A DNA stretch of 64,000 nucleotides, taken from the NCBI GenBank assembly GCA_030407085.1, contig CM059584.1, positions 129,307,501 to 129,371,500 of the forward strand. Direction: 5' to 3'. Positions 1 to 10,558 of the stretch are shown in pieces. Origin of the DNA: Trichopria drosophilae (lineage: Eukaryota > Arthropoda > Insecta > Hymenoptera > Diapriidae). A program made the position numbers and the translations under genes. The notes beneath the pieces are model-generated. The model was not told the origin of the DNA and searched no databases. It was given only the letters and a program-made list of their open reading frames with translations. Position 1 is the first letter of the stretch. Each line of letters opens with the position of its first letter.

Positions 1-1
1 A

Positions 2-49
2 GAGAGACAACAAGCGCAACAGACAACTTCAAAAAAACGTAAAAATTAG
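2..49 (+). CDS. Possible C-terminal end of an upstream gene (partial)
   Basis: The frame starting at base 2 reads ERQQAQQTTSKKRKN and then stops at TAG. A Gln/Thr stretch followed by a basic SKKRK cluster looks like a nuclear protein tail. An AATAAA lies about 100 bases downstream, which suits a short 3' UTR. The 5' part would lie left of the window. The stretch is only 15 codons, so chance is quite possible and no family can be named. Confidence 0.28.
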   Translation, partial: ERQQAQQTTSKKRKN

Positions 50-144
50 TTTGAAACGAATTTAGTAATATAGTTTATTTTGTTAAACACTAGTTAAGTT
101 TGATTATAATTAATTTATTTTGTTTATAGAAACAATAATGTACT

Positions 145-150
145 AATAAA
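145..150 (+). terminator. AATAAA polyadenylation signal candidate
   Basis: This AATAAA is 96 bases after the TAG that ends the putative terminal exon at 2-49. It is listed because its spacing supports a gene end there; in AT-rich DNA the hexamer alone is weak evidence. Confidence 0.25.
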
Positions 151-459
151 GGTTAATTTGTTTAATTTTATATTGTAGAAAATAAAAAATATTTTCTTGA
201 CTATGTAAAATATATCGTAAAATGGTGTATTAAATGGCAATAACGGGGTATTAAACGTCAGTGGTATCAAAGACAACAAATGACGTTGTTAAAATGCGCC
301 AAACGTCATTGTCATTAATAGTCAACGTTGCCAGTTTTCAAATTCGCAATCCCTCAGGGAAACAGAATAACAATTGTCGGTAATGCAGATTCAAAGACAA
401 AATATAGTTCTGTCGTTTAACGTCGTGCATAAAATAATATTTTGTAATTGCTTGCGTAG

Positions 460-1150
460 TATGGGTTCGCATTTAAAAAAAAAAGTTGACCTTTAAATGA
501 CCTTAAAGGGAAGGTCCAAGGTCGAGGAAAAGGTCATTTTCGGAGTACTACTTGAATGATAATTCAGATCTGTCATTAATCCTTTTTCCAATAGCCACTT
601 ATTCTGCAAGATTTTCTTGCAAATGTAATTTTAGCCTTATTTGACTTCTAGAGGTCACGTTGACCTTGAACCTCGAAGCTTATTTTAATGTAAAATTTTA
701 CGCTATTTCGAATCCCGACCTCAAAAGTATAGGTTCGCATTAAAAAAACAGTTTGACCTTCAAATAACCTTGAAGGAGGGGTCCAAAGTCGAGGAAAAGA
801 TAATTTTTGAAGTACTACTTAAATGATATTTCAGACCTGTCATTAATCCTTTTTCTAATAGCCACTTGTTCTGCAAGATTTTCTTGCAAACGTAATTTTA
901 GCGTTATTTGACCTTTAGAGGTCACGTTGACCTTGAACCTCGAGACATATTTTAACGTAAAATTTTACGCTCTTTCGATTCCCGACATCAAAAGTATGGG
1001 TTCGTATTTAAAAAAAATAAGTTGACCTTCAAATGACCTTGAAGGTTAGGTCCAAGGTCAAATCCATGGTCATCACTGGATTCCTCGTTGAATGTTACAT
1101 AAGACTTGACCTTAATATTTTTTTTTCATCACCTACCTACTTAGATTTTC
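460..1150. repeat. Tandem repeat, ~267-bp unit, about 2.5 copies
   Basis: The phrase ATGGGTTCGCATTTAAAAA recurs at about 461, 729 and 996, giving periods of 268 and 267 bases. The flanking text (GTTGACCTT, AAGGTCCAAGGTC, CTGTCATTAATCC, TTCTTGCAAA) recurs in the same order. The third copy decays after about 1130. Each unit carries several AGGTCA-type half-sites in both orientations (for example CCAAGGTCA near 1051). The copies are far from identical, so this is an old array. Confidence 0.8.
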
Positions 1151-1974
1151 TGGGGTTTCCATACTTTTTCCTCACCCTGTATATATATTTGCATTTATAA
1201 AAAATGCATTGCGTTAAAAATGGAAAACGGGCCTTTTTTAGTCCTTTCTTATGTGTATAGAAGTAGAAAAACCAAATTTTGCATGTGTGCCTTAAATTTT
1301 AATTTTTGAATTTTCTCGAACTCGAATTTTAAAAGTTCCACGGAATTACTCATATTCGTTCACCCCACGTCGACTTAATTTGATTTTATGGAAAATGTCA
1401 TAAAACCTGTGTGATTTTAATGCTCATTAATTCTTGTGTTTACTTTGCTTTTTATTTGACCAAAGCTAAAAATAATATTATAAGAAATTTGATTCAATTT
1501 AGATTTTTAGATAAAGACAAAAAGTCTACAAATTCTAATCATAATATTTATCTTTTAGTTCGTACCTCATCAACATTTTGCGCCCTGAGAACGAAAAATA
1601 CGATTATTAAATTCTGTTTATCGCAAGTATGCGAATTAATCAAATATGATTTTTTTTTCATCCCAACTTTTATAAGCTTCTTCGAAGCCACTTTTTGATT
1701 TTTCAGTTTAGAAAGTCTTCGATAATTTTACTAATATGAGATATACGAGGCTATATTTTTAATTTATTATCATTTAAGGCCGCAGTTTCCTTCGGTTTCA
1801 TAAGAATACTACGAAATAATGTATAAGTAATAGTCAAAATTGAATATAAAATACAGCCCCTGATTTAGTAGGAATTTAATTAAATAATTGTAATTTATTT
1901 AAATTAAAAAATGTTTTATGAAAAAATTATATTCGATCGGGGAAAAATGTCAGAAAATTACATTTAACATAGAT
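1151..1974. other. AT-rich stretch, nothing recognised
   Basis: There is no convincing coding frame. A 95-codon open frame at 1411-1698 is Asn/Ile/Phe-rich, as expected of AT-rich non-coding DNA, and has no splice or family support. Confidence 0.5.
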
Positions 1975-2345
1975 TACACAATAAAAAAAAGTCTTATAAT
2001 TATTACATATTCAGTTCAGCACCGCAAAAGGCTTAATTTCAGCCTAAACCTGTGCTAATTTTCTTAAATTATGTCAATATTTGCGCTAAAAAATTTGTTT
2101 TTAGTTTTGGAAACTTACTTTTAGTCAATATTCAGGTTCGAAACAAGAATTCTCTAACTTAGGTGGGACAAGCTCGAAAAATTGTTCTTTAAGCATAAAT
2201 CTCGACTAAAATAAAACTTTGATGTCTGGAAGTCAGACTTTAAGCGCAAATATTGACTTAATTTAAGAAAATTTTAGATTGAAATTGAGCCTTTTAAAGT
2301 GCTTAATTTGAGATGTAACAAATTTAAGACATTTTTTTTTGTGTA
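1975..2345. mobile_element. Foldback MITE, 371 bp
   Basis: The left end TACACAATAAAAAAAAGTC is mirrored by the right end, whose complement begins TACACAAAAAAAAATGTC. The two arms keep matching inwards for about 115 bases, with shared blocks such as AATTTTCTTAAATTA and GTCAATATTTGCGCT on both sides. The loop is roughly 2090-2235. No open reading frame is present, so it is a non-autonomous inverted-repeat element. The target-site duplication is unclear. Confidence 0.7.
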
Positions 2346-5300
2346 GGGTCTGAGTAAGTAGAATTAAACCAATCAATACAACAAAATGGGAAGATACTGA
2401 AAGAACGTTGTATTAATAATAGTTTTTTTGTTTGTATTAAATCCATCTTAATTTAGTATTGACCATTTTTATTGGATTTAATACAATTAAATTCGACGTC
2501 CACGTGTACATTGTCCCGAAATTTAAAACCAATATCCTCCATGTTATCCTTTTTATCGGCCAATAAAACTGTTTCAATCGATTGACACTAACTATAATAA
2601 ATTAAGTATTTTCACTAAATTTTCTATAAATAATAGTAGTTATATAAATCGCGGAATATAATACTTCGCAATAGCAAGAATAACTGAAATTAATTATAAC
2701 TTCGAATACGTTTAGTTTTTGTGAAAGATAAAATATTTCCTGCTTCTCATAACACCGAAACATGAAATTGGGTTATCATTGAAACCTTTCGATACATTAA
2801 AAAGCTGATACATCTTTTTCCTAGACAAATTGCGTAACATTCTTAATTGGAATGACTCGATTGATTTACTAATAAACATGTCTTTGGTACCCTTTCATTT
2901 TTAATTATCAGCAATACAAGTTTTTTTTTAAATCTTGTGTTTCCTGAAAATGTTGACAAGACTTTCCCGGGTTAGAATGCTACAGGAATTTAAATTTCAA
3001 TTACGCACAGAGAAAATCATTAAAATTCCTCATAGAAAATGTGGTAATTAATCGAAGTAGAAATCTACTTAAATGATTTTTATTTTGAAATAGTTCACTT
3101 TTAAATAACACCAATGACAATTGACAATTTTGAAGCAATTATTATAAACTTTTTTTCTTATTTTAAAGAGTAAAATTACAACTAAAACTTATTTAGCGAA
3201 GTATTCAAATGAAATTTTTATTAGTTGTTTTTTCAACGAATCCTAGACGATCAGCAACTTCATCAGAATAATATAGCTGTCATTCTGGGATGTTTCATAT
3301 CCCATCCAAAAAAATTGCACTGTAAAGGAAGTATTGTCTTTTCCGGCTTTAACAAAATTTCTGACAATTGTTAAGAGATGTTTTAGAACTAAATAATATT
3401 AATACAAAATTCATGAATGGAAAAAAGTGACAAATGCACACTAAAAACTGATACTATTCAATTGTTTGCTATATTAACAAATAAATACTCATGAAATATT
3501 TATTTTTAATAGGAAAAAATCGTTTGATAACCGGCGATGAAAAAAAATGTATTTATTTTCTACTGTAAAGTATGGGATCAAAAAAATTACTTTTCAGCGA
3601 TTATTCAACATTTCCAGTGTAAGCTTACAAAATTCGATGATTATCGTTAATTGGCAGTTCATAACTGGAGCTCACTTCGTTAGTTTTTTTCTTTTTTTCT
3701 CTGCGAATACAAAGTCACAACTCTGAAATTTATTACTCGAAGTTTTTTTGAAATTCGAAGTGGAAAACCACTGGATTACTGCACTTTGTACTTCGAACCG
3801 CGTGCAACTAAGTCCAGAGACACAAAGTGGACATGGCGATTGTCTCTATCCTTCCATTTTGATTATTCCACTCATAATTTATTAATTTTTTTAATTTAGT
3901 TTTTTTAAGACTTTTATTTTTTACATTTTATTGTGTATTAATGCACGGTAATTGTAAACAATTTTTATTTTACTTTGTGCAGAAGAAAACACAACAAAAA
4001 TGCCAATGTGGATCTTCTATTTTGATTTTCAAAATCTGAGTTCAGATTGGGACTCAGTGCATACCTGGAATACCCAATTTCATCTGATGAATGAAGTAAC
4101 TCTTTACATTTTGTTCGCCCATCTTGAATCCGCTATTTTGAATTTTCAACATCCGAGTTTAAATTCTATGTTGGGTTCGCCATTTCCAATTTTCAAAATC
4201 TGAGTTCAGATTCGTAATCGAGTCCCCAAAAACCCTCGAGTACCAAATCTCATCATATTCGAGTTACGTCTTCATTTTAGCATGTATTTTTGTAAAGAAA
4301 TCCATAATTTTCATACTTTGTTTATATTTTAAACAATATAGCAAAATAATTAATAATAAATATTGAATTATTAAACTTGTTTTTTCCGTGTAACAATTCA
4401 AAATGGCCGATTCAATATGGCGAATAGCTTCGAAAAAATTGATAAAAATCGATCGGATTTTTAATCCATACAGATTACGCAGTGACTTTTGAGGTCATTG
4501 ATCAAGAAAATGATATTCAAAATTATTCGTCCAAAATCTTGGATTCGATATAGTGGACGATTTTGAATGAATATAAATAGTTTTTTTGTGCTCATAGGCT
4601 CCAAAAACAATTAAATAATAAATAAATATTTGATATACCAATTTGCGTTATTTCTGATCGAGCAGGCGAGTTTCTGTCATCAGGAAAAAATTAGCCAGTA
4701 AAATTAAGTGTGCAAATATTTATTTATTATTTAACTCATAATATACTTACATATAAGTTTTCAAAATACTATATATATATACTAAGTATGGAAAAAAGGT
4801 GAAGTTTGGATTTAAGTTAGTCACATAAAATTGCAATTTACACTCCAACTAGAGAAAAAGATACTGCATCATGAAACAAAATTTGACTTTGGCATCAAAT
4901 TATCTATAATAAAAAATATCGATCACTAGAAAAGATGAGAATTCAGTAGCCTATGCAAATCGGAAATGGTTTAGTACCAATACTATTCTAAATCGCATTC
5001 CTGTAGTTTCATGATTGTAACGATACGGCATTGCAATTTCGAAAGGAATCCGATTTCATCGAAACGTGAAGAGAAGCCGAGGCGAGTGAACTTGAAACAA
5101 CACCATTTAGTTCCATTGTGAAAACGGCCTGGTGTGTGCGTATCGTGGATGTGCATCCCAATATAATTTGTATCGCCAACTCCCTGATTGTCGCACGTGA
5201 TTGACATTTTAGAAATTACCGTCACTTCGCCACAGTTTTCACTTTTATTACTTATTCGTACAAATCTCTAATTATTTTCCCTATGTCTGGTTACTATTAT

Positions 5301-5862
5301 TATGCTGAAAATTTAGATCACGGCATAACCAATATATAAAGTGCCAAAAATATAGAGAATAGAAGATTGGTGTCAAAAAATTAAGGTAAATCATCAAATG
5401 GCCAGAAATCGATTGGTGACCTTGAATTCGACCATTACTGTCATTTAAGTTATTTCAAGGTCAATTTTAATTTCTTTAAGAAACGCATATCTTTGCCATT
5501 GGCAATTGGAAATGCAGAAAATTTTTGCATTTTTTGGGACGACCAAAAGTTGTCTATATTGTCTAAATAACTGAGAATCCTTGTATCTATTTGATATGAA
5601 TGGTCGAGATATGCTAAATTTTATTTTAAAAAAAGAATATAATGGTAAACTATTTTAGAAAATTAAAAATATCTAATTAAGTTCAATCAAAACATAAAAA
5701 GAAGTGCTTAACTGTAAACATTCATCGTTTCCATATATTTTAATAAGATGAACTGGAAATTGTTTATTATTTTCGAAATTACTATACGTACCAAAATCTT
5801 TCGTTGTCAAACAGCCAATGACATATAACAAAAAATTAAATCATAAACTTTTCTTATTCCAG
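2346..5862. other. AT-rich upstream region or intron, no gene recognised
   Basis: This stretch precedes the first supported exon of the 5863-8663 gene, which begins at a splice acceptor, so part of it is probably intron. I found no exon with coding texture here. Positions 4015-4265 contain a degraded member of the family that carries phrases like CAAAATCTGAGTTCAGATT and 'fixed' phrases for CCATTTTGAATTTTC; related copies sit at 28-30 kb and 51-52 kb. Confidence 0.45.
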
Positions 5863-8663
5863 ATCCCGAAGGAATGTCATTCAACGACTTAAAGCCTCTT
5901 TACAAGGAATTTTTGTTGAAATTGGCATCAACTCTAACCCAGGACGAACTGTATCAAAGATCAGCTAGTATAATGCGAAGACGTCGACGTCCGCAACGAC
6001 GTCTTTCTATGACAAGACCTTGTTTGTTACGTCGAGCTATTAAGAGATCCGTGTCGAGACTGAAAAGTGGACCAACAGAATTCACCTCGGTAATTTTTCC
6101 TGCTCGTCGTCTTAACGATAGTTTTGGTAGTTCTTCCTCCTGTGATGTCAAAAACAACAGTCACCGAAGTCGAGTCTTGGGGAGCCGAGTAGGAAGAAGA
6201 AGATCAGCTCGTGGGAAACCCAAAGCAGGAATGGGTCAGACGACATCGGAAGATAGCGATACATGTAAGTATTATACCAAGTATTTATTAGAAACTTCAT
6301 ATTTATGTCATATATGTTTTAAAATTGTGCTACTGTGGCTAATTTCCTTTTTTTAAACAAATTACAAAATTATATATAATAATCCTCTAGCACATTATCG
6401 TTTTTTTTTTGTATCTTCCTCATTTGTCTCCATATACAAATGTATATCAATATTTGCGCTACTTCTCTATCGAAACACGTGGGTTATTCAATAACTTCCA
6501 TGGTATGCTGACGAAAATTATATTCGAAACCAAATAATATCGTAAAATTATTGTCAAATTTGAAAAAATCGAATAAAAATGAGAATTTCTAAGACATATT
6601 CGTTTGGATCTTTGTGAGTCTTTAAGATATCGATGTAAATTGATTTTAAAACGTATCATCGGACGTTTGAAATTTAAGCTTGATTTTAAATGCAAAGCAT
6701 TTTTTATTTTTGTAATGCTTAGAGAACAAGAAAGACATTGTTTTCTGCCAAATTTCGACACTGTATCTTTTAATGCAACTTGCCTGGAAAAAAAGCTTCA
6801 CATACGATTTTGGAAAGTACGAAACCTCTTTTTCATATGCCCTCGTTAAAATTGACCTATGAAGCGGTATAAGAAAGTTGCAGTCAATTTTCTTAAAGAT
6901 CGACACATTTTTTGCAACTTTTTTTTTTTAAATTGCATATATTGAAATTAAGGACTTCTTAATGGAATGCCGTAAATAGAAGATGTTTGTTTCATCAAAA
7001 TAAGATATTTTTTCGAATTTCTGTAATTGGCTGGTTCTCGAAAAAAGTCGAATTTAACTTTATGGAGTTGATAATTTTTTTCAACTTATTATCAAATTTT
7101 TTTGCTCAATTCTTAGTTTATGTCTTGTTTATTAAAAATATTATAGTGGTCATCTCGACATTATTGATTGTCAGCGTACTGAAATCAATGAAATAAACAT
7201 AAATATCTTATACTTATAATAGAAAATACATCATTCCCGCACAAGAATCATTCCCTCGTCAAAAACTGTTATGAGGGAATGATGATGAGGGAATGACGAA
7301 ATGGAACAAAATTGCTTTCGAACATATTTTTTGAAAGATTTACCAAAATTTTATTCAATGTAGTGGGCGCACTTCAAAAATCAAACAAATCACAAAACAG
7401 GCACTCAAAAACCAGGATATTTGAAAAAACAGACATTAAAACACCGGGGGTGCACCTCAAAAACCCGACAAGTCACAAAACAGACACTTCAAAAACTCGA
7501 CTTTCAAAAACTAGATATAACAGAGATTAAAAAACCAGACATTTCCAAAAACAAAGATTCATAAACCAGATATTTCAAAAAAATGACTTTCAAAATGTAT
7601 TTGTTTTTTGAAATGTCTGGTGTTTTAATGTTGGGTATTCGAAGTGTCTATTTTGTGATTTGTCGGGTTTTTTAGGTTCACCCTGGTTTTGTAATGTCTG
7701 TTTTTGAAATGTCTATTTTCTGAATGTCTGTTTTTTATGTGACTGGTTTTTGAAAGTCGGATTTTTGAAGTGTCTGTTTTGTGGTTTGACTGGTTTTTGA
7801 GGTGCACTCAATGTAGCAAATATTTCTTGTCATAATTAAGTCACAAGCTCGTAAATACTAATGATTTCTATTTTCAGGTAGGCGGATCAGTCGAACGGTC
7901 ATGACAGCAAACCGAAGTAGCAGTGGTTACGTTAGTTGCAGCGAGTGCAGTTACGATTCCGAGTCATGTACTTGTATCTCAGCAGATAAGTGCTACTGTT
8001 CCCTATCTCGAAAACAATCGTCTAAACCTAAACCAGAACCCACTCGTGTGTGCATTTGCGACACTGATAGTTGTTCGGAGAGTAACAAATGTTACTGCGC
8101 CCGGAAACCTGTTCAACCAACTATTCTCGAGCAGCTAAGACAAAGAGGAATAGTTCCATCCGAGAGTACTCTTAGTAGGGGCGGAAGTCCTGATCGAGGA
8201 AAAACTGCCAGAACTAGTAGAAGTCTCGCATCGTCAAAAAGTCTAGAATTTTTAAAGGTAAATAAAACCCTACATCTCCAAAATAATTATTATAACTTGC
8301 GCTTATCTTTAGGTACGTCCATCTTCGACGCGGGGGAGTTCGGATAACCTAGCGTTAGATTACGACCTATTTAGTCCAGGAAGACAATCGCAACATTCGT
8401 CAAACAGCGAAAAGGTTCTGGTGGTCAGCGCTCGAGATCCCCAGGGTCGTTTGGTTTACGTGGGTGGTCCCGAAGGTGACAAAAAGTCGTTAAAACATTG
8501 TCGTGGTAGATCTGGAGGTCACCATGAAGCACTTTCCATCAAGAAGAGTGCGGAAATCGCGGCTGTCTTTGGAAGCGGTCCTCGAGGCAGTAGAAGAACC
8601 AGCAGTGCTTCAAGCTTGCGAAGCTCAGTCAGCCTGGAAGCTGGTCTAGGGTACTTACCATGA
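5863..8663 (+). CDS. 3' part of an unrecognised Arg/Ser-rich and Cys-rich protein (3 exons)
   Basis: Three exons join in phase: 5863-6264, 7878-8257 and 8313-8663 (TGA). The first follows an acceptor (TTCTTATTCCAG) in phase 1, so the gene starts further upstream; the ATG at 5874 is probably internal. The 377 visible residues begin with a short acidic/hydrophobic helix-like stretch (FNDLKPLYKEFLLKLAS), then an Arg-rich block (RRRRRPQRR). Exon 2 has a Cys-rich segment with many C-x-C pairs (SCSECSYDSESCTC, CICDTDSC, KCYC). Exon 3 is Ser/Arg-rich and ends SLEAGLGYLP. I see no transmembrane segment or catalytic motif. Low-complexity Ser and basic patches suggest a cytoplasmic, phosphorylated scaffold or tail region; that is inference. 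The exons are clearly more GC-rich than the DNA around them. I do not recognise the family. The intron between exons 1 and 2 contains a foldback element. Confidence 0.8.
7364..7807. mobile_element. GGGTGC-family foldback element, copy 1
   Basis: This inverted repeat of about 444 bp lies in an intron of the 5863-8663 gene. The left arm starts GGGCGCACTTCAAAAA and the right arm ends TTTTTGAGGTGCAC. TCAATGTAG occurs just outside both ends (7355-7363 and 7808-7816), a target-site duplication of 8-9 bp. The arms are built from short tandem units resembling AAAACCAGACATTTCAAAAA, complementary between arms. It has no coding capacity. It belongs with the copy at 48692-49063 and is structurally like Drosophila Foldback elements. 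Confidence 0.82.
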
Positions 8664-8843
8664 CGATAGCCGAATTTTAGTAGCTCGAAATCGATTACTG
8701 CCATGTACCTTCCGCAAAGGCATTGGGGCGAACTAGATGTGATCTAAGATTCGAATATTCGTATGAGGTGCTGCAAGTGTTGTGCAATATTTATAATTGT
8801 ATATCAACTAGATCTTAAGTGTGTTATTGCTTCAAATGTTGCT

Positions 8844-8849
8844 AATAAA
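8844..8849 (+). terminator. AATAAA polyadenylation signal
   Basis: AATAAA lies 181 bases after the TGA at 8661-8663. It is the first canonical signal downstream of the Cys-rich gene, so it is the likely 3' end. Confidence 0.5.
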
Positions 8850-9149
8850 TTCCGCATATATTTCTTTAAAAGATATAATTTTGTACGAAAATTTCTTCAC
8901 GATTATCTAGTTTTTTTCATCTAGTCTACTCCTCCCACGAATTTATTGTGTAAATGGCGAGCATTCGGAAAAGGAATTTCTACTTTTGCTTTTTCCACAC
9001 TGCTGTATCTTTATAATTCCAAATCTTGCCGTAATAGTCGTCATCAAAATTAAAATTATATTATTAACAAAAATATATTTTAAGTAACAGAATAAAAAAT
9101 AAAATTTTCAAAAAACTGATCAAAAAGGAACCAAAAATACAACAAAACT

Positions 9150-9690
9150 CAACTTTGTCAATATTCATGTCATTGAGAGTTGAAACATCAAAATGGTGGC
9201 GAATAGATAAAACGAACAATTATTATGTCAAACTCATAATAGAGTCGTCGAATTTTAAGCTAAAGGATTTGGGTGATTTTTGGCGCTTTCACTCTATCTT
9301 GTGCAATGTTTTTTATTTCTTCTTTAATGGTTGGTATCTGCAGATCCTGATGGAAATCTTCATTTTTTATAGATCATGGTACATGGCTTTCATCCTCAGC
9401 ACTTCTATGTTGGAGTTAGTTTCTGTACCCCATAATTGTATAACATAGGGCAAAATATGGTCTTATACAATAACATTTTACTTTCTTTTGCCAGTTGTGA
9501 TACTCTTTTGAATAACAAAAACATTAGTTTGAGTCCAATTTCTTTCCTCTTTGTGAAGATGTGTCTTCTACCTTAGCTTACGATCAAGATATCTTCCAAG
9601 ATACGTTGCCACTTCCAGTTGCGGTATTGAACGCGGCAAAAGTCACATTCACGGATCATTGCTTTTACTGGCTTTATTTTTTACCACGTT
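9150..9690 (-). pseudogene. Degraded non-LTR retrotransposon reverse transcriptase (C-terminal part)
   Basis: Read on the minus strand, broken frames give VKYLGRYLDRKL, then HIFTKRKEIGLKL, then a stretch ending LLYKTIFCPMLYNYGVQ. This is the layout of the thumb/C-terminal region of Jockey-like reverse transcriptases (YLGxxLDxKLxW, KR..LKL, LLYKxIxxPIWxYGIQ). Further left, the phrases SNIEVLRMKAMYHDL and RYQPLKKK match the usual downstream segment. There are several stops and frameshifts, so it is dead. No 5' part or poly-A tail was traced. Confidence 0.7.
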
Positions 9691-9707
9691 GTTATTAACT
9701 CGTATTC

Positions 9708-9739
9708 TTGTCTGTGTCTGTCTGTCTGTCTGTTTGTCC
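9708..9739. repeat. (TCTG)n microsatellite
   Basis: A short run of TCTG/TGTC tetranucleotides (about six imperfect units) lies beside the retrotransposon remnant. Confidence 0.6.
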
Positions 9740-10021
9740 GGTGCAAATCTTGTAATCGATTTTAAACTAACTTACCGATGAGCTAGAGACTTGAAACTTT
9801 TAGGATAGCCCAAAATTGGATGACAATGCATTCCTTTACCGTTTATTACAAGTTTTAATCAGTTTTAAGAATATTTTCAGCAAATTTAAATTTTATATGA
9901 AATAAAATTTGACCTATTAAAACTAAAAAGCAGAAAATAATTAATAAATAAAAAATTCTTTTTAAAAACCACAGTTTTATAAATGGACTACAAAGGATAA
10001 AATAATTTTTCCCATCCACAC

Positions 10022-10340
10022 AGGTCACTAATACCATGCCGAAATAAATACGCAATAATTTTTCTTATTTATTTTATTAGGAAATAAAATATTTGTAAGA
10101 CAAAATGGAAAACGTGGGGCGCAATAGAGGTAACAGAAATGACTAGCATGTCTAAACTAGCGTGTCATATTGTTCATTTAAGCATAAGTTTCTCATTTGT
10201 TATTGTTCGTCGAGGAGTCATTTCTGTTACCTCTATTGCGCTCCACGTTTTCCATTTTAAGTCTTACAAATATTTTATTTCCTAATAAAATGAATAAGAA
10301 AAATTATTGCGTATTTATTTCGGCATGGTATTAGTGACCT
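10022..10340. repeat. Near-perfect inverted repeat (hairpin), ~124-bp arms
   Basis: The left arm 10022-10145 is the reverse complement of 10216-10340 with about four differences (one T/C change, one small indel near GACAAAATGG, and GGGG against GGAG), roughly 97% identity. The loop is about 70 bases. The arms begin and end with AGGTCACTAATACCATGCC. If transcribed, it would fold into a long double-stranded RNA. It may be a recently formed foldback MITE; I see no clean target-site duplication. Confidence 0.88.
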
Positions 10341-10558
10341 AGATTAGTGAGTAGTATTGTATTCATGATCATATATTAGAAAATTATTTTGTGTAAAAAG
10401 TGCGCATTCTGTTTCGTCTTTAATATACAGTAAACTTTTAATTAGTAGCCATTTTTTCTTTCGTTTCGATGGACAAATGTCATACATGAAATATGGATAC
10501 AACATTGAGTTTCTGTTGGCAAGCATATTTATCACGTAGCGTTTGTTTTGTACGCTCT

